A stretch of DNA of 64,000 nt, taken from positions 919,380 to 983,379 of the forward strand of contig MNCI01023742.1 in the NCBI GenBank assembly GCA_015680685.1, written 5' to 3'. The first letter of the stretch is position 1. The number at the start of each line of letters is the position of its first letter. Positions 12,050-21,479 of this stretch are shown piece by piece. The DNA is from Gnetum montanum. Taxonomy: Eukaryota; Streptophyta; Gnetopsida; Gnetales; Gnetaceae. A program made the translations under genes and the position numbers. Below the pieces are notes generated by a model. It was not told the DNA's origin. It made no database searches and saw only the letters and a list, made by a program, of their open reading frames with translations.

Positions 12050-12295
12050 TTTTTGGTAAGAGACCAACTACCAGCCTTATCCAAGAGAGTCCTTCTCGAT
12101 CACAGTAAAATAATTTTATTGTCAAAACAATAAGGGGAAGCTCTTTTGGTCATGTTTTTTCTCCTCCCATCATAATAATTAAAGCGAACTTTATGCTAAA
12201 TAAATAATTATCATCATTACACTAGGATAAGAGAACTTTTTCACAAAAATTATTATTTTGGTTGGGAGTTTTGCAGAGAGGCCAACTACTTGTAA
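12050..12295 (+). repeat. MITE-like dispersed repeat, copy 1
   Basis: It aligns with the reverse complement of about 23540-23730 over most of its length. Shared blocks include GAGACCAACTACCAGCC versus GAGGCCAATTACTAGCC, AAGAGAGT, TAAAATAATTTTATTGT, the GCTCTTTTGGTCATG region and AAATAAATAATTAT. The left part (GAGACCAACTAC at about 12057) resembles a direct, not inverted, copy near the right end (GAGGCCAACTAC at about 12274). A short non-coding transposon is the best guess, but the terminal inverted repeats are not proven. Confidence 0.5.
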
Positions 12296-12402
12296 CCTGG
12301 ACTTTGTTCTTGAAAAATTAATTCTTTGAGATTTTTTAATTGGAAAATTATAAAAAATTCTCTTGGCCATATAATAGATATATATCATAAATATATAGCT
12401 AA

Positions 12403-12407
12403 ACTAG
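12403..12407. repeat. Target-site duplication of element B (left)
   Basis: ACTAG lies directly before the 5' LTR and is repeated exactly at 19571-19575 after the 3' LTR. This is the expected 5-bp duplication and proves that both LTRs belong to one insertion. Confidence 0.93.
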
Positions 12408-12430
12408 TGATGAGACGCGACCTGCATGTG

Positions 12431-12475
12431 CCGCGATATCGCATCCCATGCGATATTGCGTACGCGATATCGCGG
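12431..12475 (+). repeat. GATATCG palindrome cluster, element B 5' LTR
   Basis: Three motifs (CGATATCGCA, CGATATTGCG, CGATATCGCG) lie just upstream of the TATA box. The 3' LTR has a rearranged set at 18692-18730. Confidence 0.8.
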
Positions 12476-12489
12476 TCCACCGCCATATC

Positions 12490-12497
12490 TATAAATA
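12490..12497 (+). promoter_or_regulatory. TATA box of element B 5' LTR
   Basis: TATAAATA, identical in the 3' LTR at 18746-18753. It is positioned between the GATATCG cluster and the block conserved among all the related LTRs, so transcription likely starts a few tens of bases downstream. Confidence 0.75.
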
Positions 12498-12663
12498 AGA
12501 GGTGGCACTCCCTTCATTTCCCAATCCTGGCTAGAAGTAGTGAAGCTCTAGTAGATTGATCACTCCAGAGTTAGAATTTTTCCCATGTGCCCACAGTAGG
12601 AGTCCTAGAGTGAACGACCCTTTATTCGAGCAGCTTGTAACCTGAACCCAAGTTGTGTACGGC

Positions 12664-12669
12664 AATAAA
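12664..12669 (+). terminator. AATAAA polyadenylation signal in element B LTR
   Basis: AATAAAGACGAAC occurs in both LTRs of B (here and at 18920-18925). Equivalent AATAAA motifs lie at matching positions in A, C and D. In the 3' LTR copy it would direct 3' end formation of the element RNA. Confidence 0.6.
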
Positions 12670-13051
12670 GACGAACTTGATTGGATAAACCTTATAGTAC
12701 ATGGTTTTATTATTTTTTATTTACTACTTTCCTAGTGCGCACAAGTATGACTTGATTATACGGCTAGTCAAGGAATCAGCTGCTTGTCGCAACGCATGAG
12801 TACAATTTGATTACGAGCATTGGCTGCTTGGTAACCCAGTAGCGTATTCCAGGATTCTGCACTTGGTAATCCCAGTGGTAGTCCAATGTGTACGGCTAGT
12901 CAAGGAATCGGCTACTCATTGCTAGGCTAGAATGTGTGATAAGTACGACTTAGTTACGAGCACCCATGGGTGTGTACGGCTAGCTAAGGAATCGGCTGCT
13001 TATCACACTTAAGCTAAATAGGTGCCTCAGTACGACCACTTCGAGCACTTG

Positions 13052-13950
13052 NNNNNNNNNNNNNNNNNNNNNNNNNNNNNNNNNNNNNNNNNNNNNNNNN
13101 NNNNNNNNNNNNNNNNNNNNNNNNNNNNNNNNNNNNNNNNNNNNNNNNNNNNNNNNNNNNNNNNNNNNNNNNNNNNNNNNNNNNNNNNNNNNNNNNNNNN
13201 NNNNNNNNNNNNNNNNNNNNNNNNNNNNNNNNNNNNNNNNNNNNNNNNNNNNNNNNNNNNNNNNNNNNNNNNNNNNNNNNNNNNNNNNNNNNNNNNNNNN
13301 NNNNNNNNNNNNNNNNNNNNNNNNNNNNNNNNNNNNNNNNNNNNNNNNNNNNNNNNNNNNNNNNNNNNNNNNNNNNNNNNNNNNNNNNNNNNNNNNNNNN
13401 NNNNNNNNNNNNNNNNNNNNNNNNNNNNNNNNNNNNNNNNNNNNNNNNNNNNNNNNNNNNNNNNNNNNNNNNNNNNNNNNNNNNNNNNNNNNNNNNNNNN
13501 NNNNNNNNNNNNNNNNNNNNNNNNNNNNNNNNNNNNNNNNNNNNNNNNNNNNNNNNNNNNNNNNNNNNNNNNNNNNNNNNNNNNNNNNNNNNNNNNNNNN
13601 NNNNNNNNNNNNNNNNNNNNNNNNNNNNNNNNNNNNNNNNNNNNNNNNNNNNNNNNNNNNNNNNNNNNNNNNNNNNNNNNNNNNNNNNNNNNNNNNNNNN
13701 NNNNNNNNNNNNNNNNNNNNNNNNNNNNNNNNNNNNNNNNNNNNNNNNNNNNNNNNNNNNNNNNNNNNNNNNNNNNNNNNNNNNNNNNNNNNNNNNNNNN
13801 NNNNNNNNNNNNNNNNNNNNNNNNNNNNNNNNNNNNNNNNNNNNNNNNNNNNNNNNNNNNNNNNNNNNNNNNNNNNNNNNNNNNNNNNNNNNNNNNNNNN
13901 NNNNNNNNNNNNNNNNNNNNNNNNNNNNNNNNNNNNNNNNNNNNNNNNNN
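13052..13950. other. Assembly gap (899 N)
   Basis: A run of N. By comparison with the 3' LTR and with element A, the missing part should hold the LTR end (about 377 bp), primer site and leader (about 142 bp) and the first roughly 196 codons of gag. That makes about 1.1 kb, so the N run looks about 200 bases short or B has a small deletion there. Confidence 0.97.
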
Positions 13951-16707
13951 AACGATCAGGGCCGAAGCAGCCGAAGAGAAGGCAAGAAACATCACCATGG
14001 TGATGGATCCCCTTCTTCTTCTCCTTCATCTCATCATTCACCCTCTCCTTCCACATCTGGGCGTAGCCACCATGAGCATAACGCGGAGAGTAAAGGTAAA
14101 AGAGATGAAATGCCTCGACAGGAAGGTCGAGAGGAGTTAGGACAAGGGCAAGGACGTAGGGAGAATAGGGAACTACCACGTAGAAATCACAGACGTCATG
14201 AAAGAAATGATCATGACGAACCCCTATTCGCAACCCGAAGCATGCTTGATATTAGAGAGGTAGTTAGGATTCCCACAAGACATTTAAAGGATAGTAGGAT
14301 CAAGTGTTTGGACATAAATAATATCCCACGTTTTGAAGGAGGATACAACGCTGATCCTCAGCATCATTTATAGGCATTCCATGATGCCTGTGCCTTGCAG
14401 AACATAGACAATGAGTGGCGGAAACACAAGTTGTTCCCTAGGACACTCACTAGAGAAGCAGAGAGTTGGTACCGGTCCTTAGAACCGGAAACCAGCAGGA
14501 GGTGGAGTACGATGCTTGAATTGTTCAACAACAAATATCAAATGTACTCCAGAGTGTCCAATTTACGTAAGCATATCCAAGGCTGGAAACAAGGAGCTTA
14601 TGAATCCTTGGATGCTGCCATGGCCCATTATTATACACTACTACATCGTTGCTTGGGCCATGGGTACGCTAAGGGGGATCAACTTCGCCACATCGTGGAT
14701 GGGCTACGAAATGAAACGAGAAGAACTCTTGGGACTTACGCCCAAGGGAGACTCTCTCAATTAAGAGCCCATGAAGTTGAAGTTTTGTTGGAACAAGTAG
14801 CGCAAGAAGAGGGTGAGCTACGTAAAAGAGAAAGTGCTGAGGAATACAACCGCAATCCCTCCCTTCGCAAGAAGGGAGTGAAATTCTGTGATGATCAGGA
14901 TAAGTCACCACTCGAAGAGTTGGTGAACAGGAAAACCCTGCCGATCCAAAAGTTAACAACGGAGGTATCAGCTAAGGTAGACCAAATGTGGGATTCCTTA
15001 GACTCACGAATAGAAACAGTCCTGAAAATTGTAGAGGAGTCTAAGGATGAGCAAAGTAGTGACAAAGGAAAAGTCAAGTGGAGAAACTTTAACCCTGCAC
15101 ATAACAAGGGTAAGGGAAAAATCTCTAACTCCGATGAGGCTGAAAATTCTGATTCAGACAATGACGGTGGATGTGAGGTCTGCTATTATGACCATCCTAA
15201 GGGATGTTGTCCAATTATCTCACATCTGCAGGAGTCTGGGGTGTATGCATTAAATCCAAGACTTAATCAACGGCAAACACCCAGAAGGTTACCTTATCCA
15301 CAAGGTAACCCGAGGCAGTTCCACCAACCCTTGACGTATTATCCAAGTGGAACACCTCCGCAGCCCATCGAACAACATCAGCAGTGGCAATACCCACAGT
15401 CATGGGGGATGCCACAGCCAACACATCGATACCCTTACCGGCAGCCTGATCCTTATGGTTATTATGTGCAGCAGCCAGTTTCTCCAGGTGACGCTATGAG
15501 TCACACTCCACGCCGTCACTACTACGCTCGGGAGTACTTCAGAAGGACTCCTTCTCCTCCGGGAGACATTCCACATTCTGTCCATCCTCTAACTCCACCC
15601 GCACCTTTTCCTCAAGTAGTTCCCATAACACCTCCTGCTCCAACAATGCAAGGGGAATTACCTACCCAACCGCAGCAACGTCACGCCGCGAGATCTGTAA
15701 ATATTCAGAGTGTAAATATCCAACCGGACACTAGTTCTGGCGATAACTGTACAAAAAAGAGACCCTTTTTCAGAACTAGGAGCCCGGATAGGCTCTCGCA
15801 ACAACAAGCGGACGGGTATATGTATAGGCCTCTAACTACTAACACTTCGGAGCACCCTTCAGTCCAAGGGAATGTAACGCATACGGTTATGCTAACACAT
15901 ACCGTAACTGACTGGATCAAGGTAGGCCACCTTCCCAGGAAACTAACTGATCCTGGGAGTCCCTTTATTCATTTGCAGATCGCTGGGAATGCACCACATC
16001 GAGCTCTTCTTGACTCAGGTTCCGGAGTCAACTTAATTTCGCGAAAGATGTATCACGCCTGGAACCTGCCCCAACTTAAGAAGAGCAACATCCAACTAGA
16101 GCTGGCAGACCAGTCCATCACTATTCCCTTGGGATTAGTGGAGGACGTTATTACCACTGTGTGTGGTTGGTCCTACCCAGCGGATTTCCTAGTGATCGAT
16201 GTTAACAACAACGAAGGGGACTTCCCAATTATAATGGGAAGGGCATGGCTAAGCACAGTAGATGCATGCCTTAGGATCCGCGATCTTTCCTTGGAAATCT
16301 CCAAGATAAACATATGTGGAAAGATCGAGAAGAGGATAGTTCCATGCATCACATACAGTGATTCATCGGGTGATGACACGGAGGAAATGTCTCCATGTCA
16401 CAGGTGTGCCCAGGAAACTCTGCAACAAAGATGCCTGTATGTAGCAACCACACAAGAAGTAGTAGACACCCCGTGGTTGACAGCTTCTCATAAGAGCAAA
16501 CAAATATGCATGGAACGAACTGAGGCAACTCATGCCAACAACCGTGGCATAGATACATTGGAACGTGAGCGTCGCCAACTTCCAACCCTGAATTTAAGAT
16601 CATCAATTGGGAGAAGTTGGGCACTGCTTAGAAATTCAAATAGGCGCTCACTACTTCGGATCTCTCCCTCACAACTCAGTCATGGGGGAGATGGCCACCT
16701 ATGCTAA
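13951..16707 (+). pseudogene. gag-protease polyprotein of element B, 5'-partial, one in-frame TAG
   Basis: One reading frame runs from the gap edge to TAA at 16707, about 918 codons, with a single internal TAG at 14371-14373. A glutamine codon stands at this site in element A. Domains, counted from 13951: a charged His/Arg/Ser-rich segment (1-100), Athila-type gag core (about 149-305, including KLFP, ESWYRSLEPE and CLGHG motifs), a coiled acidic stretch (305-400), a CX2CX3HX4C zinc knuckle (Cys408, Cys411, His415, Cys420), a Pro/Gln-rich linker (430-600), and a retroviral-type aspartic protease with DSGSG (Asp688) and IIMGRAW near residue 760. It assembles particles and self-cleaves in autonomous relatives. 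The last roughly 60 residues cross the pol deletion junction. The start codon is in the gap. Confidence 0.88.
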
Positions 16708-16852
16708 TCATATGGGGCCCTCAGTTCTTTTTCAGTTTTTGTTTTACACGTTTTTGTTTTACAACGTTTTTGTTTTACACATTTTTGTTTTACAAATTTC
16801 TTTAACTTTTCTTGTTTTTGTTTTACAACATCGTTATATTTTTCTATCTTTT

Positions 16853-16872
16853 TGTGTGTGTGTGTGTGTGTG
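16853..16872. repeat. (TG)n microsatellite
   Basis: Ten TG dinucleotides immediately after the U-rich array of element B. Confidence 0.9.
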
Positions 16873-18655
16873 TCATCCATCATGTAAATTCGTCACCCAA
16901 TAAGTGTTCGGGCCGATGGGATGAACTGTTTTTCATTGATTGCTAATGTTTGGTTTTTACCTTTAAGTTACATTGTTGATACTAAGGTATGTTCTTTTGA
17001 TATGGCAGGCAATGAGATCACTTCATCCATCCATCCATCAAGTATATGGTTTCCTTTGGCTTGGAAATGTACAGTTCCCTTTTAATAAGAACTTCAATGA
17101 ACAGGTGACTGGGCATGTCTCAAACTAAGGAAGGACTCAAGGATTGCAAAGGGTGTGACTTCAAAGGAACTTGATGTTTTTGTGTTGGTCATTCACTTGG
17201 GTGCTTGGATGTTTTCTTCTTGGGTTTTCTTGCCGTTCCGATGTTACCCAATAATCGGAAGCTGAGACAATAAAAATAAGAAGTCTTCGCATGGTGTGGT
17301 CCCCACGCATAAAAACACAAAACACAAAAAAAAGAAAAAAAAGAGAAAGCAAAAAACAAAAGTGAGGATTCAAAGCACACCCCTTAGATGGAATAAAATT
17401 TGGGCTGCAAGCACTAGTTATGGAACCAAAGTATTCCCTCTAACTAAAGCCCTTCTCGCTTCCCATTCTCTCCTTTGTTTCGTCGGAATGGTGGTGGCTC
17501 TTCGAAGATGCATCCTTGTTATCCAAGTGGATGGTTTGACCAAATGCATTGATGCGAAGTCACTGGAAGTGGTTGGTTTGAGCCAGCGTTGGAATGAGAT
17601 TCGCCAAGTCACATTAATCACGAAACACACAAGGGGTTGTACACCACCTTGTTCTTGGGATTCCATTCCACTTCTCTTCTTCCCATCCTTCTCTCCATTA
17701 TTCACCTCATTGCTGGTTGTATCATTGTATATACTTTGGTTGATGCATTGTTTTCTTTTTGGTAAATTCTTACGGTTAAGACTTTAACTCTTGTTCCAAA
17801 TGACATTCCCAGAGCCTACAGACTTTTTGAATGTGGGATTGTCAGGGCATTAAAGGCATGAGCCTGCTTTGGGGAGGACCCACTAACATTCCTATTTGGA
17901 ACATTAGTTACCTTCTTTTCCTTAACATTTTTGTAATTAATTAACATTTTTTGTTCATTTCCGTCATGACATCCATTTCACTGATGCCATAGTTGTCCCT
18001 TTTTACCTATCCTTCATACTCCTTTTCTTTCTCCATTCTAACGCTACCAGAGGTTCGTGATTAGTCATGGGGGTACGGGGCCTGATTTTTCGATTTTTAT
18101 CCTAAGCACCAGATTTTTTTCATTTTTCTTCCTAACCCCTACACCTTCGGTAGCCATCATCCACATTTTCCCGGATCCATATTAGCCATACCACAACTTA
18201 TCCAAGGAACCTAAACCGAAGCAAGGTATGATGTACTTAATGATTCAATTACCCTTGCTAATATATGATTGTGTTGTGGGTGCAGATGGCCATCATACAA
18301 CAACGGAATGGATCTGGAGCAAACACTTGGAGTGGAGCAGCATTAAAGCAGCTATGCAAGGAGCTGGATTGATAATGCGCTTATGGATGGCCAACGGGAG
18401 GCACAATCTAGGCGTTGGCAGCAACAAGACTCTTCTCTCTTCTTCTCTTCTATTCTCTCTCCTCTTTTCTCTCAGCTGCCAATGTGGCCTGATGTCATTG
18501 TAATAAGGTGTTCACCCTTGTTGTCATGAATACCAGTTTTGTCAAGTCTTGTAATAAAGACCGTTCACATGTCATCCCATTAGTTCCATTTCCCCTAATA
18601 ATCCCATACCTACCTGATATCATTGTAAGGAACTCGAGGACGAGTTTTCATTCAG

Positions 18656-18666
18656 TCATGGGGGTA
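18656..18666 (+). promoter_or_regulatory. Polypurine tract of element B
   Basis: CATGGGGGTA directly abuts the 3' LTR start. D has the same string (58711-58720) and C has CATGAGGGTA (36302-36311), as expected for the primer of plus-strand DNA synthesis. It is short for a polypurine tract. Confidence 0.6.
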
Positions 18667-19570
18667 TGATGAGACGCGACTTGCATGTGCCGCGATATCG
18701 TGTACGCGATGTCGCGTATGTGATATCGCTGTCCGCCACCATATCTATAAATAAGAGGTGGCACTCCCTTCATTTCCCAATCCTGGCTAGTAGTAGCGAA
18801 GCTCTGGAAGATTGATCACTACAGAGTTAGAATTTTTCCCATGTGCCCGCAGTAGGAGTCCTAGAGTGAACGGCTCTTTATTCGAGCAGCTTGTAACCTG
18901 AACCCAAGTTGTGTATGGCAATAAAGACGAACTTGATTGGATAAACCTTGCAATACATGGTTTTATTATTGTTTATTTACTGCTTTCCTAGTGCGCACAA
19001 GTACGACTTGATTACGAGCGTCTACGGACGTGTACAACAAGTCAAGGAATCGGCTACTCATTGCTAGGCTAGAACATGTGATAAGTACGACTTAGTTACG
19101 AGCACCCATGGGTGTGTACGGCTAGCTAAGGAATCAACTGCTTATCACACTTAAGCTAAATAGGGGCCTCAGTACGACCACTTCAAGCACTTGCGTTACG
19201 TGTGGTGATCCCAGTAAGGATTAGCGTTTGGTAAGCCACAATTGCATAGTTCAGGGTGTGTCCGGTAAGTGGGAACGGATGCTGATGCTAGTTAACTTAG
19301 ACTTAGGACATTAGTTAGAGTTAGCTTAGTTTCTCAACCCTTTCCTCTGATAGCATAGAAGATAAACCAAAAAATACCAAAAAAATCACATACCTCAGAC
19401 TTGCTTAACCATACACCGTGACACTTACAAGCAAGCCTGGGAAGACAACGAACGATTAACCCTAAGTGTTTCTTGTGGTGTTAAGGCATTTAGTCTGCGG
19501 AATTCAACCGGATTGCGCGTGCACGCTCGTATTCATATGGTTGAGTGTAGGGATACCTCGCCACTCATCA
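18667..19570 (+). repeat. 3' LTR of element B (904 bp)
   Basis: It starts TGATGAGACGCG and ends CACTCATCA, followed by ACTAG. Apart from the GATATCG cluster and the missing roughly 116-bp module, it differs from the 5' LTR by only scattered substitutions, roughly 5 percent by eye. TATA box at 18746-18753, AATAAA at 18920-18925. Confidence 0.92.
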
Positions 19571-19575
19571 ACTAG
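19571..19575. repeat. Target-site duplication of element B (right)
   Basis: ACTAG, identical to 12403-12407. Confidence 0.93.
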
Positions 19576-20014
19576 TCTTACATCAATTAAGCAACCTCTT
19601 TTTAAAATTATCTTGAAAGACACCAAACTATTTGACATAAACTTTCCATCATAATAAAGTAATTGTTAATATCATCTTTGATGATAACACTTAATATCTA
19701 CTGTAGCACTCTAATTGATCTAACATTCACCCATTGTTCCTCTTGTTTCTTGAATAGTAAATTATATCCTATCTCATGCTAGTTTTATAGAAGTTTCCTT
19801 TCAATCTAATAGGAATTCTACTATTTTAAAGCTTACCACTTAAGGCTCTTCATTTCTTTCCATCTTACTTCAATTTTGATTGTTGCATCTATATTAGCTT
19901 ACTAGTTTCTAATTGCTTGATAAGTAATATCTCAAATAACTTAATTGTTAAAAAGAAATTAGTATATTATTTGGGGGTTTTGAAACCCAAAACTTCTACT
20001 AACTTCATGAAACA
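19576..20014. other. AT-rich spacer, nothing recognised
   Basis: No gene or repeat was recognised. Confidence 0.45.
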
Positions 20015-20095
20015 TAAAGGTGCCTCTAGTATGACTTTAAGTGAAAATTTTGTATTCTTATTAGACAATGAGATAACTATTTGAGCCACCTCTCA
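20015..20095 (-). mobile_element. tRNA-derived SINE-like copy 4
   Basis: On the minus strand an A-box-like TGGCTCAAATAG (opposite 20078-20089) precedes a B-box-like ACTTAAAGTCAT (opposite 20031-20042), with a tRNA-like anticodon-arm spacing between. Its middle part (TATCTCATTGTCTAATAAGA) resembles the head at 7970-8025 rather than the one at 7195. Confidence 0.45.
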
Positions 20096-21479
20096 TAAGT
20101 AAATGCTTTGAGAAAAAGGATTTTTGGATTCAAAGCTACATTATTTTTTAAAGTCGAAAAGCAACATTATATTAATCAACACATTGTATTACCTAATGTC
20201 AAAAGTTACATGAAAGACATGATTTATGCTACCCATTCACAACATTGTTTGTTGTACCACGCTAAATGATGTATAAATGAGTAAGTTAGTAATCACTTGG
20301 TAGATTATTCAAATTGGGAATAATTCTTCCTTTTCTACAAAACATTTGCATTGAAAAATTTTCAAATAAAGAATGGAAGGAGAAGACATTTCCACAAAAT
20401 CTAACATATAAATAAATGGTTAAAGCCTCGACCAAAGATAGTGTTTTCCATTGCCATTTTTTATTAACAAGTGAAACTATGTGAAAATGTGGGTACTAAC
20501 TATACAAAACTTATTTTCATTAATAAATATAAGTCATGTAACTCATCATCATCATCCTAACCTTATCCTAACAAAATAAGGTTATATAACTTGTTATGCA
20601 GAATCCCTTTTTATCACCTATGGAGACCATATACTTTACTATGTAGAAACAATTAACCCTGTGATATGATGCTTATAGTAATCCATTTTGAAAAGTCCTT
20701 TTTTATAAACTTTATAGTGCTAAAACTTATGACTAAGGTTTTTATTTCAAAAGTATTACTGTAGATTAATGATTAATACCTCATTGTGAATTTTTATGTA
20801 GTTTAGTTGATGGAATTTATTTCTCTAATTATCTTTCCCATTGAGGGATTCTAAATTATTCTGAACTTCTTCTACCAATGTTGCAATTTTTATTTTTTCT
20901 ATTGATGCAGAAAATTTTGTTCATTTTCATAATATTTTACAAGATAGCGAGCAAAAATTTATGATGCTTTCTTCTAGTGATGTTGTAAATGAGATGCTAG
21001 GTTTTATTTTTCCTAATCATGTATATGAGTCATTAGTTGTTGATCTTATATCATGGTATGTGTTTATTCAAATGTTGAGTTATCTTATAATCAAAGTTTC
21101 ATTTTACAATTATATGATGTGATGCAAAAACATAACATTTAAGTAATCCATGCCTAGTAATATTCTCATTTTTTTCTTCTTGTTAAGCTAGGTAATTTTT
21201 CAATGGTATAGTGTGTTTTAACTATAAGGTCATTTATGCATAAGCATACAACGTTGATGCTTTGTAAGTGGATTTTAAATTTTGATGCTCAATGGAAGTA
21301 ATTTTCTAAAGTACCATGTTTTGTAAAGCTATTTAATCTTCTATTGATTTTTTCATTAAACTAAGTAGCAAATTGTTAGTCTTCTTGGTCCTATTAACCA
21401 TATGGAATCTATTTCCACCATATGGTTATCCTAAATGTTTTTTCACTAAAAGTAATCTTCTTAACCATAAAAATGAACT
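20096..21479. other. AT-rich spacer, no gene recognised
   Basis: No motif of the downstream LINE could be traced confidently upstream of about 21480, although part of this stretch may be more decayed LINE sequence. Confidence 0.4.

Larger units (their letters stand above)
12408..13051 (+). repeat. 5' LTR of element B (3' part lost in gap)
   Basis: It starts TGATGAGACGCG exactly like the 3' LTR. It carries three GATATCG motifs (12432-12474), a TATA box, the GCGAAGCTCT-type block, an AATAAA (12664-12669) and the degenerate module region. Relative to the 3' LTR it has about 116 extra bases between about 12757 and 12900, including CTTGGTAACCCAGTAG and CTTGGTAATCCCAGTGG modules. The last roughly 377 bases, judged by the 3' LTR, fall in the gap. 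Confidence 0.9.
16708..18666 (+). other. 3' noncoding region of element B
   Basis: About 2 kb with no protein-like frame. It contains the TTTTTGTTTTACA array (16728-16830), a (TG)n tract, an A-rich stretch near 17317-17362 and the conserved block at 17841-17884. It is collinear with the 3' regions of A, C and D. A short purine-rich GGGGGTA directly before the 3' LTR at 18667 is the likely polypurine tract. Confidence 0.75.
12408..19570 (+). mobile_element. Element B: complete non-autonomous gag-protease LTR retrotransposon
   Basis: Order: 5' LTR from 12408 (its end lies in the assembly gap), gap 13052-13950, gag-protease frame to 16707, 3' noncoding region to 18666, and 3' LTR 18667-19570. 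It is flanked by a perfect ACTAG duplication. After protease the sequence passes straight into the 3' region that follows integrase in elements C (34240 onward) and D (56505 onward), so the whole pol segment, about 2.9 kb in C, is absent. The element would need reverse transcriptase and integrase from a relative to move. Its coding frame is the least damaged in the window and its LTRs are much closer to each other than those of C or D, so it is the youngest member of this family here. Confidence 0.92.

Noticed and set aside
12980-14233. Long open frames on both strands across 13052-13950
   Set aside because: They only span the run of N. The true frame next to the gap is the plus-strand gag frame from 13951.
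14371-14373. In-frame TAG in the B gag frame as a programmed readthrough stop
   Set aside because: Element A has CAG and element C has a sense codon at the same site, so it is a C-to-T mutation in this copy and not a conserved recoding signal.
17296-17787. Frame of 163 codons in the B 3' region as an extra gene (env-like)
   Set aside because: It begins in a Lys-rich A-tract and the homologous regions in A, C and D do not keep the frame. There is no conserved protein pattern, so it is treated as noncoding.
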